A stretch of DNA of 21,151 nt, from the NCBI GenBank assembly GCA_019423265.1, contig JAHZBS010000019.1, forward strand, positions 1 through 21,151, read 5' to 3'. A program made the translations under genes and the position numbers. Within the stretch, counting starts at the first letter, position 1. The number at the start of each line of letters is the position of its first letter. This document shows, piece after piece, positions 12,252-20,189 of this stretch. The notes below the pieces were generated by a model. The model was not told where the DNA came from. It searched no databases and saw nothing but the letters and a program-made list of their open reading frames with translations. This stretch comes from Clostridiales bacterium (lineage in GTDB: Bacteria > Bacillota_A > Clostridia > Lachnospirales > Bianqueaceae).

Positions 12252-15155
12252 TTATAGGTTGCGGTTCTTTTTCCGTCTATAGAGTACGGTGCCTGTCAAA
12301 CCGGATCCCGCAAGAATCAGCATCAGGAACCAAAGAAGCAGATTGCCTGTATCGCCTGTCTGCGGTGTGTCTGGATTCGTCGGCTTGTCTGGCTCAACCG
12401 GCTTGTCTGGCTCAACCGGCTTGGGCGGCTCTGAGGGTTGGGCGCCGCCGCCTCCCGATGCCGGGATTTCAACCGCCTTTTTCTTATACCCGCAGTCTTG
12501 GCATTCTTCGTGTTTGGAACCATTCTCGGTTTCCGTAGCTTCCTTGTCGATTACCCATTTGAAGCGATGGGTGGATTCGTCAGCCTTAGCGCCGCAGACG
12601 CATTCATGCCAATGATTTGTATCGTCTGATTTCCATTCGCTGGCGTAAATGTGATCAATCTTCGGAATGACGGTATCGGTGATTTCATCTGTGCCGTTTA
12701 TATCGGAGAAGTTTTTGCCGCAAGCCGTGCAGCTCCAATATTCCACACTGCCAGCCGTGGTGCAGGTTGCTTCTATTCGTTCATGGTGTGTCAGCGTGTG
12801 GCCAGTGGCCGGGATGACGCTGCCATCCGCTATCTTTTCTCCGCATCCGAGACAGTAGGTGTCTCCGGTATAACCGTCTTCCGTACAGGTTGCAGCTTTT
12901 ATATCCCATACTTCTGTATCGCCCTCATGGTTATCCGCGTCAAATGCGCCGTATTCTTTTCCGCATTCGCCGCAGACCGCTTTGGTATGGCAAGTCGCCG
13001 TACCGCCTGTGTGTACTCCGTAGCCGAGCTTTTGGCTATTATCCGTGAGGGTACATCCTTCGGCAGTGCATGCATGCCAGTGGTGGGTATCGTCGCCGCT
13101 CCAGGCCGTATCCCAATCATGAGAGGTTGTAACGGATATCGGCTGGCTGACGGCCTCTAAAAGCCCTGTTGGATCATTCTGCTTTACCTTTGCCCAAAAG
13201 TAATACGTGGTGTCCGGCTTCAGATCTTCAAAGCTGGAAAAGAACGAAAATTCCGTGTCAGCCGGAACAGCATCCGGCGTATCGCTCATGGCATAGTAAA
13301 TAATTTCCCATTCGGTTGCCAACTGGCTGACGTCTGCGGAAAGCTCTACAGAACTTTTCGTGATGTTCACGGCTTTGCAGATGATGGTGCGCGGAATCTC
13401 TGTATGGACGAGCTGAAACACTACTTTTCTTTCTGGAAGGCCGTTGGGATCATAGTAATCACCCTCCGTTCTCCACGGATTTACGCCCTTCGCCGCAAAC
13501 TCCTCCTTGTACCAAAACCGTATGGTCTTGGTTGCAGTTTCGTTCTCCGCCAGTTCGTGCAGCGTCCATCGTCCGTTTTTGCTTTTGCTGTATTTCTCAA
13601 TATAGTCCTCACTGTGTATGGTGACGTCGCAATACCATCTCTGTGTTGCCGAATCCCAAGTGACTTCGCTCAGGGAATAGCTGTTTACCCCGTCTCCATT
13701 TTCGAGCAGCTTCAGTTCCAGTTCATAACAGGCAGCATCGGCCTCTGCGCATTGAAGGATCACATGGATGGCCGTGTGATCGGAATCCCCGTTGCTCAAG
13801 TCGTCATATGTCGGTTGGGTGGGCGCCGTTGTCGGACGCTTTTCAGATGTTTTACCGTAACCGCAGATGTCGCACTCCTCATGCCCGGTCTCCGAAACGG
13901 CAGTTTCCGATTCTACAACCCAGGTAAAGGTATGAGCTGCCTGATCGGCCTTTTCGCCGCAGGTACACTCGTGCCAGTGATTAACTTTATTCGTCAGCCA
14001 GTCTCCCGTCCAGTCGTGAGTGTGGTTTTCATTCTCCGCTCCGCAGATTGTGCAGTATTTCAGCGCGTTGTTTTCCCCAAAATAACAGACGTGCTTGCCT
14101 TCCGACTGATAGGCTTTAGCCGTATCGAGAATTGCCGAAACATACCAGTCGCCTATCTTCGCCGGAGTCTGTTCCAGCGCCGTTCCCAGCACATTTCGGA
14201 TCGTCACGGTTTCGCCATCCTCATTAAAAAGGTATATGATCCTGGTCGGCACCTGAGCTGGCTGCGTGACACTCAAAGGATGCAGGACGACTGCCGTGGA
14301 AGCGCATCCACGAAAATCAGATGCCTTCATGGTGATCAGATCCGTCAGAATCTCGATACGCTCCAGGTTGGAGCACGCAGGGAAAGGATCGTTAAGTGTC
14401 AGCGTTTCCGTTCTTCCGGCTGGAAAGACTACCGAGCGGATATTCGCGCTCCGGAATGCATTTGTTCCAAGATAGGTTACGGTATTTGGAATCACCAAAT
14501 CCTTAGGTTCGCTGACGCTCACCCCAAGATTGGAAAATGCTGACTCTCCAATGGTCGTAACGCTGCCGGGAATCGTCAAAGAGCTGACCGCCCAGCACCC
14601 CTGGAAAGCCGAACTCGATATTTCGGTAATGCCGTCGGGAATACGGATTTCCTTCAGCTTGGTACACGAATTGAACGCACCGAAGCCAATGGAGGTCACG
14701 CTCTGCGGGATGTTGATGGTTTCGGCATTCTCACAGTGGTCAAAAGCCTGCTGCTGGATTTCCGTAATGGTTTCCGGGAGGAGGATGGCCTTTACTTTAC
14801 TGCAATAGTAAAACGCTTTTTCACCGATTGTAGTGACTGTGTATTCCGTGTCCTGATAGGTGATTTTATCCAGAACGCGCAGCGTTTCCTCGCCCGAGAG
14901 AAGGTGGGTGGGGCCGGATACAGCTGTAAGCGTCGCCGTCTGCGCCGTGTCATCCAGTTTATATTTCAGGGAATAATCGTCCCATACGTTGCCGTATGTG
15001 TCCGTGAGCGTAAACCCCAAGGGCTGGTAGTAATACGTGGCTCCGTTTTCTTCCTTGAATTCGCCTTCGGAATCCGCAGCCAGGGCAACTGTCGGCAACA
15101 ACGTCAACGCCATGCACAGACAGAGCAGTAAAGATAGGAATCGTCTTGATTTCAT
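12252..15155 (-). CDS. Secreted BspA-like leucine-rich-repeat surface protein with sortase signal
   Basis: A 967-residue exported protein. Signal peptide 1-26 (MKSRR, hydrophobic core, cut after ALA). BspA/LRR_5 repeats cover about 105-270 (units such as VTTIGEKAFYYC, ITEISSSAFQGC, VTTIGESAFS). A fibronectin III-like domain covers about 586-677. A cysteine-pair module opening with HWHECTCGEKA recurs near 393 and 846 and, varied, near 692, with further C-x-x-C pairs between. A Pro-rich KPVEPDKP spacer leads to TPQTGD near 930, then a hydrophobic helix and RRKKNRNL tail: a cell-wall sorting signal with a Pro-Gln-Thr-Gly variant of LPxTG. Start ATG 15155 has AAGGATGG upstream and TATAAT (15224-15219) further up. 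Likely an adhesin or surface-binding protein; ligand unknown. Confidence 0.85.
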   Translation of the reverse strand: MKSRRFLSLLLCLCMALTLLPTVALAADSEGEFKEENGATYYYQPLGFTLTDTYGNVWDDYSLKYKLDDTAQTATLTAVSGPTHLLSGEETLRVLDKITYQDTEYTVTTIGEKAFYYCSKVKAILLPETITEIQQQAFDHCENAETINIPQSVTSIGFGAFNSCTKLKEIRIPDGITEISSSAFQGCWAVSSLTIPGSVTTIGESAFSNLGVSVSEPKDLVIPNTVTYLGTNAFRSANIRSVVFPAGRTETLTLNDPFPACSNLERIEILTDLITMKASDFRGCASTAVVLHPLSVTQPAQVPTRIIYLFNEDGETVTIRNVLGTALEQTPAKIGDWYVSAILDTAKAYQSEGKHVCYFGENNALKYCTICGAENENHTHDWTGDWLTNKVNHWHECTCGEKADQAAHTFTWVVESETAVSETGHEECDICGYGKTSEKRPTTAPTQPTYDDLSNGDSDHTAIHVILQCAEADAACYELELKLLENGDGVNSYSLSEVTWDSATQRWYCDVTIHSEDYIEKYSKSKNGRWTLHELAENETATKTIRFWYKEEFAAKGVNPWRTEGDYYDPNGLPERKVVFQLVHTEIPRTIICKAVNITKSSVELSADVSQLATEWEIIYYAMSDTPDAVPADTEFSFFSSFEDLKPDTTYYFWAKVKQNDPTGLLEAVSQPISVTTSHDWDTAWSGDDTHHWHACTAEGCTLTDNSQKLGYGVHTGGTATCHTKAVCGECGKEYGAFDADNHEGDTEVWDIKAATCTEDGYTGDTYCLGCGEKIADGSVIPATGHTLTHHERIEATCTTAGSVEYWSCTACGKNFSDINGTDEITDTVIPKIDHIYASEWKSDDTNHWHECVCGAKADESTHRFKWVIDKEATETENGSKHEECQDCGYKKKAVEIPASGGGGAQPSEPPKPVEPDKPVEPDKPTNPDTPQTGDTGNLLLWFLMLILAGSGLTGTVLYRRKKNRNL

Positions 15156-15341
15156 ACTGTTTCCATCCTTTTCATAATTAAAATTTCATAATAGCGCAAT
15201 GCGCCCGTTAGCAGGTTTATTATAAAGTCTGGTTTTGAAAAAATCTATGACTATAACTTTTTTGGCCGTAAAATGACTCGATTGGTAGGCGCGGGTGAAG
15301 AATAATCAAATCCACAATATTTTTAAAAGAAGCCGCTGGCA

Positions 15342-15370
15342 TTGCTTTGCCGGGGGATTGGCGGTATAAT
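15342..15370 (+). promoter_or_regulatory. Promoter of the nucleotidyltransferase-glycosylase pair
   Basis: TTGCTT (15342-15347), 17-bp spacer, TATAAT (15365-15370), with GAGGAGG and ATG 15406 downstream. Confidence 0.7.
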
Positions 15371-15405
15371 GGGGGAGAAGTTAGTTTGCGAGGAGGTTTC
15401 GGCGG

Positions 15406-16320
15406 ATGCGAAGCGAAGAAGAAATGTTGGAACTGATTTTGAATGTAGCGAAGAATGACAAGCGAATCCGGGCGGTCCTGTTAACCGGATCGCGGGCAAA
15501 CCCTAGCGCGCCGAGGGATGCCTATCAGGACTATGATATCACGTATTTCGTGAAGGATGTGACGCCTTTTTACCACAATCTTGACTGGATTGAAGAACAT
15601 TTCGGCAAACCGGCGGTGTTGCAGATGCCGGAAATCATGACCCATCCCTCGCTGCCCCCCGATGGAGACGGGCATTTCACCTATCTGATGCTCTTTGAGG
15701 ATGGAAATCGGATCGATCTAAATTTTGAATTTCGGCCGTTTACCCATACGGGAGAGCCAGCGGTGATCCTGTTGGACAAGGACGGCGCACTGCCGCCGCT
15801 GCCTGCGCCCAGCGACGCGATTTGGCACATCAAGCCGCCGTCGCAGAAGATATTTCAGGATTGCTGTAATGAATTTTGGTGGTGCCTAAACAACGTGGGC
15901 AAGGGCATTGCCAGAGATGAGCTGCCCTACGTCATGGAAATGTTCAACCGCTGTGTGCGGGATATGCTCAACCAAATGGTTGAGTGGTATATCGGGATCC
16001 AAACAGATTTTGCGGTTTCCGCCGGGAAAATGGGAAAATATTATAAACGCTATCTAGCGCCCGACATCTACGCGCTCTATGCAGAGACATACTCCGACAG
16101 CGAGTATGAGCATGTGTGGGCGGCAATTTTTGCAGCGTGTGAGCTTTTTCGCCTGCTGGCGCAGGCGGTCGCGGTGGTATTCGGCTATGGGTACAACCGG
16201 CAGGAGGATGCGGCGATGATGGCCTACTTGACCGGCATTCGACAAGGGAATGTCCAATTCGGCCAAGGCGAAGGAAAGGAGCGGAACGATGCGGATACAG
16301 ATAGAATCTCTGGATCTTGA
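15406..16320 (+). CDS. Aminoglycoside 6-adenylyltransferase-like protein, ANT(6)/AadK family
   Basis: A 304-residue nucleotidyltransferase. LLTGSRANP (25-33) is the GSR motif of the ANT(6) family; QDYDI with Asp42 and Asp44 supplies the metal-binding acidic pair. The C-terminal half is helical, as in the family (streptomycin 6-adenylyltransferases such as AadE/AadK). The length fits. Enzymes of this family transfer AMP from ATP to streptomycin. It lies in chromosomal context, not in a resistance cluster, and whether it confers resistance cannot be read from the sequence. The start at 15406 has GAGGAGG 8-9 nt upstream. The last 32 nt overlap the start of the DNA glycosylase gene, suggesting coupled expression. 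Similar chromosomal copies may have other nucleotide-transfer substrates. Confidence 0.82.
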   Translation: MRSEEEMLELILNVAKNDKRIRAVLLTGSRANPSAPRDAYQDYDITYFVKDVTPFYHNLDWIEEHFGKPAVLQMPEIMTHPSLPPDGDGHFTYLMLFEDGNRIDLNFEFRPFTHTGEPAVILLDKDGALPPLPAPSDAIWHIKPPSQKIFQDCCNEFWWCLNNVGKGIARDELPYVMEMFNRCVRDMLNQMVEWYIGIQTDFAVSAGKMGKYYKRYLAPDIYALYAETYSDSEYEHVWAAIFAACELFRLLAQAVAVVFGYGYNRQEDAAMMAYLTGIRQGNVQFGQGEGKERNDADTDRISGS

Positions 16321-17068
16321 TCAGATCTATGAGTCTGGCCAGTGCTTTCGATGGCGCAGAATCGAGCCGGGGCTGTATGTAATTCCATCCTCAGGGCGCT
16401 GTGTACAGGCGCGCCAAGTAGAAACAGGTATAGACATATCCTGCGATGAGTGGGAGTTTACTACATTTTGGCGCTCCTATTTTGATGTGGATACGGATTA
16501 TGAAGGGTGGAGAGCCCGGATCGATCCGGAGGATACATATCTGTGCAGAGCGGCGGAGTATGGGAAGGGAATGCGGATTTTGCGGCAGGATCTGTGGGAG
16601 ATCCTCGTCAGTTTTCTCATCAGCCAAAATAATAATATTCCCAGAATCCGGGCGTCGCTCCGCGAACTCTGCGCCCTGACGCAAGGCCGGTTCCCAGAAC
16701 CCCAGGAGATAGCGGCGCTTGAGAATGGGACCCTGCGAGACCTTGGATTGGGGTACAGGGCGGAGTATGTCCGCCATACGGCAGAATATTATGCGACACA
16801 TCCCATGGAGTTAGAGAGGCTGCGCTCAATGGGGACAGATGAAGCCAGGCAGACGCTCTTGGAGCGAAAGGGGATCGGTCCCAAGGTGGCTGATTGTATC
16901 TGTCTGTACGGCCTGCATCGGATGGATTCGTTTCCCATGGATACCCATATGAAACAGGTGGTAGCGCTCTACTACCCGGATGGATTCCCTTTTGCGCGCT
17001 ATGCGGGGTGCGCAGGGCTGATGCAGCAGTATCTCTTCTACTATCATCGAAAGAAGCCCGTTTTATAG
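16289..17068 (+). CDS. ogg: 8-oxoguanine DNA glycosylase/AP lyase (OGG1 type)
   Basis: A 259-residue bifunctional glycosylase that removes 8-oxoguanine from DNA. SGQCFRW near residues 17-23 is the OGG1 N-terminal signature. The helix-hairpin-helix GIGPKVADCICLYGL contains catalytic Lys199, and MDTHM supplies Asp218, matching Lys249 and Asp268 of human OGG1. The Asn-rich SQNNN helix is also typical. The open frame extends to 16250, but ATG 16289 with AAGGAG ahead and alignment of the N-terminus favour 16289; this overlaps the preceding gene by 32 nt. Acts in base excision repair in the nucleoid. No terminator is evident after it. Confidence 0.92.
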   Translation: MRIQIESLDLDQIYESGQCFRWRRIEPGLYVIPSSGRCVQARQVETGIDISCDEWEFTTFWRSYFDVDTDYEGWRARIDPEDTYLCRAAEYGKGMRILRQDLWEILVSFLISQNNNIPRIRASLRELCALTQGRFPEPQEIAALENGTLRDLGLGYRAEYVRHTAEYYATHPMELERLRSMGTDEARQTLLERKGIGPKVADCICLYGLHRMDSFPMDTHMKQVVALYYPDGFPFARYAGCAGLMQQYLFYYHRKKPVL

Positions 17069-17119
17069 AAAAGCGCAAGTTGACCGCTGAATCTGTCAAA
17101 TTTTCGGGCATAAATATAG

Positions 17120-17138
17120 ACATTTTCCATGAAAATGT
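17120..17138 (+). repeat. Perfect 8-bp inverted repeat upstream of the nhaC promoter
   Basis: ACATTTTC (17120-17127), CAT, GAAAATGT (17131-17138). No T-run follows. It ends 30 bp before the -35 at 17169 and has the size of a dimeric regulator site. Confidence 0.45.
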
Positions 17139-17168
17139 GGTTCGCTTGTAGGAAAATAGCAAATGGAA

Positions 17169-17197
17169 TTGAATTTGCCGGCTATCTACAGTATAAT
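17169..17197 (+). promoter_or_regulatory. Promoter of the NhaC-family antiporter gene
   Basis: TTGAAT (17169-17174), 17-bp spacer, TATAAT (17192-17197), followed by AAGGAGG at about 17232 and ATG 17249. Confidence 0.75.
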
Positions 17198-17248
17198 AGG
17201 GAAGATATATGGTTCTGTAAGTAAAAAGTTGAAGGAGGATGTTATTGT

Positions 17249-18754
17249 ATGGAAGGGACCTTTTGGGCGCTGGTGCCGCCAATCGCAGCGATTGTGCTGG
17301 CGCTGATCACCAAGGAGGTGTATATCTCCCTGCTCATCGGAATTTTGACCGGCGCTTTATTCTTTACTGGATTCAATCCTGTGACAGCTGTGGAGACGGC
17401 GTTTGGCATCATGGGGAGTAAGATCGGTGACAATGCAAACATTATTTTGTTTTTGATTTTCTTAGGGATGCTGGTGGCGCTGATGTCCAAATCCGGGGCT
17501 TCCCGGGCTTATGGAAATTGGGCTTCCAAATCCATTCGCTCCAAGAGGGGAGCCCTGGGCGCCACCTCCGCATTAGGCGTTTTAATCTTTGTTGACGATT
17601 ATTTCAATTGCCTGACGGTGGGTACGGTTATGCAACCGGTGACCGATAAGTATAAGATATCCAGGGCCAAGCTTGCGTACATAATCGATGCGACGGCCGC
17701 GCCGATCTGCATCATCGCCCCGATTTCCAGCTGGGCTGCCGCGGTGGGATCGTCCCTGCCGGAGGGCAGCAGCATTGATGGTTTCAATCTATTTTTGCGG
17801 ACGATCCCGTTCAACTTCTACGCGCTGTTGACGATTCTGATGATCGTGATCCTGATCGCCACGAATCTGGATTTCGGCGCCATGAAGAAATATGAGCTGC
17901 GCCATCAGAGTGAGGCGAAGGAGGCCGTCGCGCCTGTGGAGCAGGAGCAACAGCGCCGCGGAAAGGTCCTGGATCTCATTGTCCCCATCGCAGTGCTGAT
18001 CGTGCTGTGTATCTCGGCAATGCTGTATACCGGGGGGATTTTGGATGGCGCTTCGGTGAAAGATGCCTTTGCCAATTGCGACTCCTCCCTCTCCCTCGTG
18101 TTGGGATCCTTCTTTACACTCATCGTGACGTTTCTTCTATACCTTCCCCGCAAGATTGTGACCTACAAGGAATTTACAGACAGCATCATCGAGGGATTTA
18201 AGGCTATGGTTCCGGCAATCACCATACTTTCGCTGGCGTGGACGCTGAGCGGCGTATGCAGTGCAGACTACCTCAACGCCGGGGGATTTGTGCGGGAGCT
18301 CGTCATGGATAGCCAGATTGCCCACGGCGTTCTCCCGGCCATTTTCTTTGTGACAGCGCTGGGGCTGGCCTTTGCCACTGGCACATCCTGGGGAACCTTT
18401 GGCATTCTGATTCCCATTGTCCTCGCCATCTTTGGCGATCAGCTGGACACGCTGCTGGTCCTGACGGTATCGGCCGTGCTGGCAGGCGCTGTCTGCGGGG
18501 ATCACGTGTCGCCTATCTCCGATACGACGATTTTGGCCTCCACCGGGGCCGGCTGCAATCACCTGGAGCATGTGTCAACACAGATGCCCTATGCGCTCAT
18601 GGTGGCGGCTTGCTGCTTCGTCAGCTATATCGTCGCCGGATTTAGCGGGAACGGGTGGATCGGCTTGCTCATCGGTATTGTCCTGGTGGTGGGGTTGCTG
18701 CTGTTCTTTATGAAGCGGGAGCGGAGATTGGAAAAGACAACCCAGGAGAAGTAG
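17249..18754 (+). CDS. nhaC: NhaC-family Na+/H+ antiporter
   Basis: A 501-residue membrane protein with about 11 or 12 hydrophobic segments from residue 5 to 492 and a charged loop near 210-235 (EAKEAVAPVEQEQQRRGK). Features of the NhaC/ion-transporter superfamily: VDDYFN near 115-120, DATAAPICIIAPISSW near 150-165, ATGTSWGTFG near 385-395 and CGDHVSPISDTT near 420-432. These proteins exchange Na+ (or, in some relatives, organic acids or amines) for H+ across the cytoplasmic membrane, so substrate should be treated as probable. It is monocistronic: its own promoter at 17169-17197 and a strong terminator at 18780-18820. The next ATG upstream (17239) is too close to the AAGGAGG to be the start. 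Confidence 0.85.
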   Translation: MEGTFWALVPPIAAIVLALITKEVYISLLIGILTGALFFTGFNPVTAVETAFGIMGSKIGDNANIILFLIFLGMLVALMSKSGASRAYGNWASKSIRSKRGALGATSALGVLIFVDDYFNCLTVGTVMQPVTDKYKISRAKLAYIIDATAAPICIIAPISSWAAAVGSSLPEGSSIDGFNLFLRTIPFNFYALLTILMIVILIATNLDFGAMKKYELRHQSEAKEAVAPVEQEQQRRGKVLDLIVPIAVLIVLCISAMLYTGGILDGASVKDAFANCDSSLSLVLGSFFTLIVTFLLYLPRKIVTYKEFTDSIIEGFKAMVPAITILSLAWTLSGVCSADYLNAGGFVRELVMDSQIAHGVLPAIFFVTALGLAFATGTSWGTFGILIPIVLAIFGDQLDTLLVLTVSAVLAGAVCGDHVSPISDTTILASTGAGCNHLEHVSTQMPYALMVAACCFVSYIVAGFSGNGWIGLLIGIVLVVGLLLFFMKRERRLEKTTQEK

Positions 18755-18779
18755 ATCGCATTCAACGAGATCAAAAATG

Positions 18780-18820
18780 ACGGCGCTGTGGCGAGGAAAT
18801 CCCCGACACAGCGCCGTTTT
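18780..18820 (+). terminator. Terminator of nhaC
   Basis: ACGGCGCTGTG (18780-18790) pairs with CACAGCGCCGT (18807-18817), then TTT. The stop of nhaC is 26 nt upstream. Confidence 0.88.
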
Positions 18821-19109
18821 CTCATATGGGGAGGGGCGTAGAGAACTGCATAGGAGATTTGGCAGAATTTTGTAAAGGAGGGACCATAGAATCCCTGGCC
18901 TGCCGCTCCCGGCGGCCTCATCACCATCCTAACCAGCACACGGAGTGGGCATCAATTCATAGGCAGCGGTCACTTGGCCGCAGATTTCACGCCAGCCGAT
19001 TTTCCTGACGCAGAGATCAGAGCGGCCAAGTTTGCGATAGCGCATGTGCAGCGCCTCCTACGGTGGAGTTTTGGCAGGAAAATTTTGCCGAAGTCCGGTG
19101 AGAAAATAC
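18821..19109. other. Intergenic region without a recognised gene
   Basis: No frame here has start, ribosome site and plausible protein together. A strong AAAGGAGGG at about 18874 is not followed by ATG, GTG or TTG at a useful distance. A 10-bp inverted repeat, ACTTGGCCGC (18972-18981) with GCGGCCAAGT (19022-19031), encloses 40 nt, and two weaker hairpins follow (CTCC/GGAG near 19056-19069 and TTTGGCA/TTGCCGA near 19072-19092). It could be remnant coding sequence or an unrecognised RNA. Confidence 0.5.
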
Positions 19110-19138
19110 TTGCATTTTTTAAGAAGGTGTAGTATAGT
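19110..19138 (+). promoter_or_regulatory. Promoter of the lacI-oxidoreductase operon
   Basis: TTGCAT (19110-19115), 17-bp spacer, TATAGT (19133-19138). Expected start near 19145, just before the operator. Confidence 0.72.
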
Positions 19139-19150
19139 AAAGCCGTTAGG

Positions 19151-19164
19151 TGTAAACGTTTACA
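19151..19164 (+). promoter_or_regulatory. LacI-family operator in the regulator's own leader
   Basis: TGTAAACGTTTACA is a perfect 14-bp palindrome with the central CG typical of LacI/GalR operators. It lies at about +6 to +19, between the -10 and the ribosome site, where a bound repressor would block initiation or early elongation. Confidence 0.85.
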
Positions 19165-19178
19165 GGAGGGAGGCTTCT

Positions 19179-20168
19179 ATGGCGACGATCAAGGACGTAG
19201 CAGAGAGGGCGGGGGTGTCGGTTGCAACGGTATCCCGCGTGCTGAACACCCCGGACGCAGTGAAGGAGCGAACCCGGCAGCAAGTGTTAAACGCCATTGA
19301 CGAACTCCAGTACAGTCCTAATTTCCTAGGGCGCAATCTGCGGATGATGGAGACGAAGCGAATTTTAGTCGTGCTCAATACCATATCCAATCAGTTTTTT
19401 TCAAGAGTCGTCCGGGGGATAGAGGAGCGGGCGCAGGAGGAAAAATACGCTGTCATGATCTGTACAACGCGGGGGAACCAGGAATCAATGGAGAGCTATG
19501 TGCATATGCTTCAGACACGGGCCGTTGACGGCATGATTTTGACGACCCACGAGCTCCGCGATGAAGCGATCGTCACATTGAGCAAGCGATTTCCTGTTAT
19601 CTGCGCCTGTGAGCCGGTGCAGGACCCGCGCCTGACCTGTGTGAGCATCGACGATGAAAAAGCAGGAGAGGATGCGGTTCGATTTTTACTTGACCGCGGC
19701 AAGAGGCGGATTGCGCTGTTTGGCGGAGGGACGTATACATACTCGTCGGTCCTGCGGGAGCGAGGATACCGGAAAGCCTTACAGGAGGCGGGGATCCCCG
19801 TCGATGAGACACTGATCTATTCAGAAGGCCTAACCTTTAAGGCGGGAGTCCGGGCGGCAAGCAGGCTCCTGCGGGAACAGCCGGAGCTGCCCGACGCCAT
19901 ATTTGCCTTTTCTGACAGTACCGCCATCGGGGCGATGAAAGAGTTGAACAATCACGGCGTGCAGGTACCCAGGGACATTTCGGTGATAGGGTTTGACAAC
20001 ACAGCGGTTTCAGAAATGTATATCCCATCCATCACAACGGTAGCGCAGCCAAAGTATACCATGGGATTTACGGCCATGGACCTATTAATTCAGAAAATTA
20101 ACGGAACCACAGATGTATCCAACCAGATTTTATCCCATGAGATCATCATCCGCGATTCCGTCAATTAA
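19179..20168 (+). CDS. LacI/GalR-family transcriptional regulator
   Basis: A 329-residue regulator. Residues 2-25 are the LacI helix-turn-helix (MATIKDVAERAGVSVATVSR), followed by the hinge helix near 46-58. The effector domain (about 60-329) is a periplasmic-binding-protein-like sugar-sensing fold, with VDGMIL, DDEKAG, PDAIFAFSD and DISVIGFDN landmarks. The frame is open from 19044, but the start at 19179 is fixed by the HTH and by AGGAGGGAGG 6 nt ahead. The oxidoreductase gene follows after 21 nt, so both are probably one operon, repressed through the operator at 19151-19164. The effector is likely a sugar or polyol metabolised with the oxidoreductase. Confidence 0.92.
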   Translation: MATIKDVAERAGVSVATVSRVLNTPDAVKERTRQQVLNAIDELQYSPNFLGRNLRMMETKRILVVLNTISNQFFSRVVRGIEERAQEEKYAVMICTTRGNQESMESYVHMLQTRAVDGMILTTHELRDEAIVTLSKRFPVICACEPVQDPRLTCVSIDDEKAGEDAVRFLLDRGKRRIALFGGGTYTYSSVLRERGYRKALQEAGIPVDETLIYSEGLTFKAGVRAASRLLREQPELPDAIFAFSDSTAIGAMKELNNHGVQVPRDISVIGFDNTAVSEMYIPSITTVAQPKYTMGFTAMDLLIQKINGTTDVSNQILSHEIIIRDSVN

Positions 20169-20189
20169 GTAGAAAGAGAGGGTATAGCA

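Noticed and set aside
13404..14543. Long plus-strand frame opposite the surface-protein gene
   Set aside because: Antisense shadow of a clear secreted LRR protein; no ribosome site or domain.
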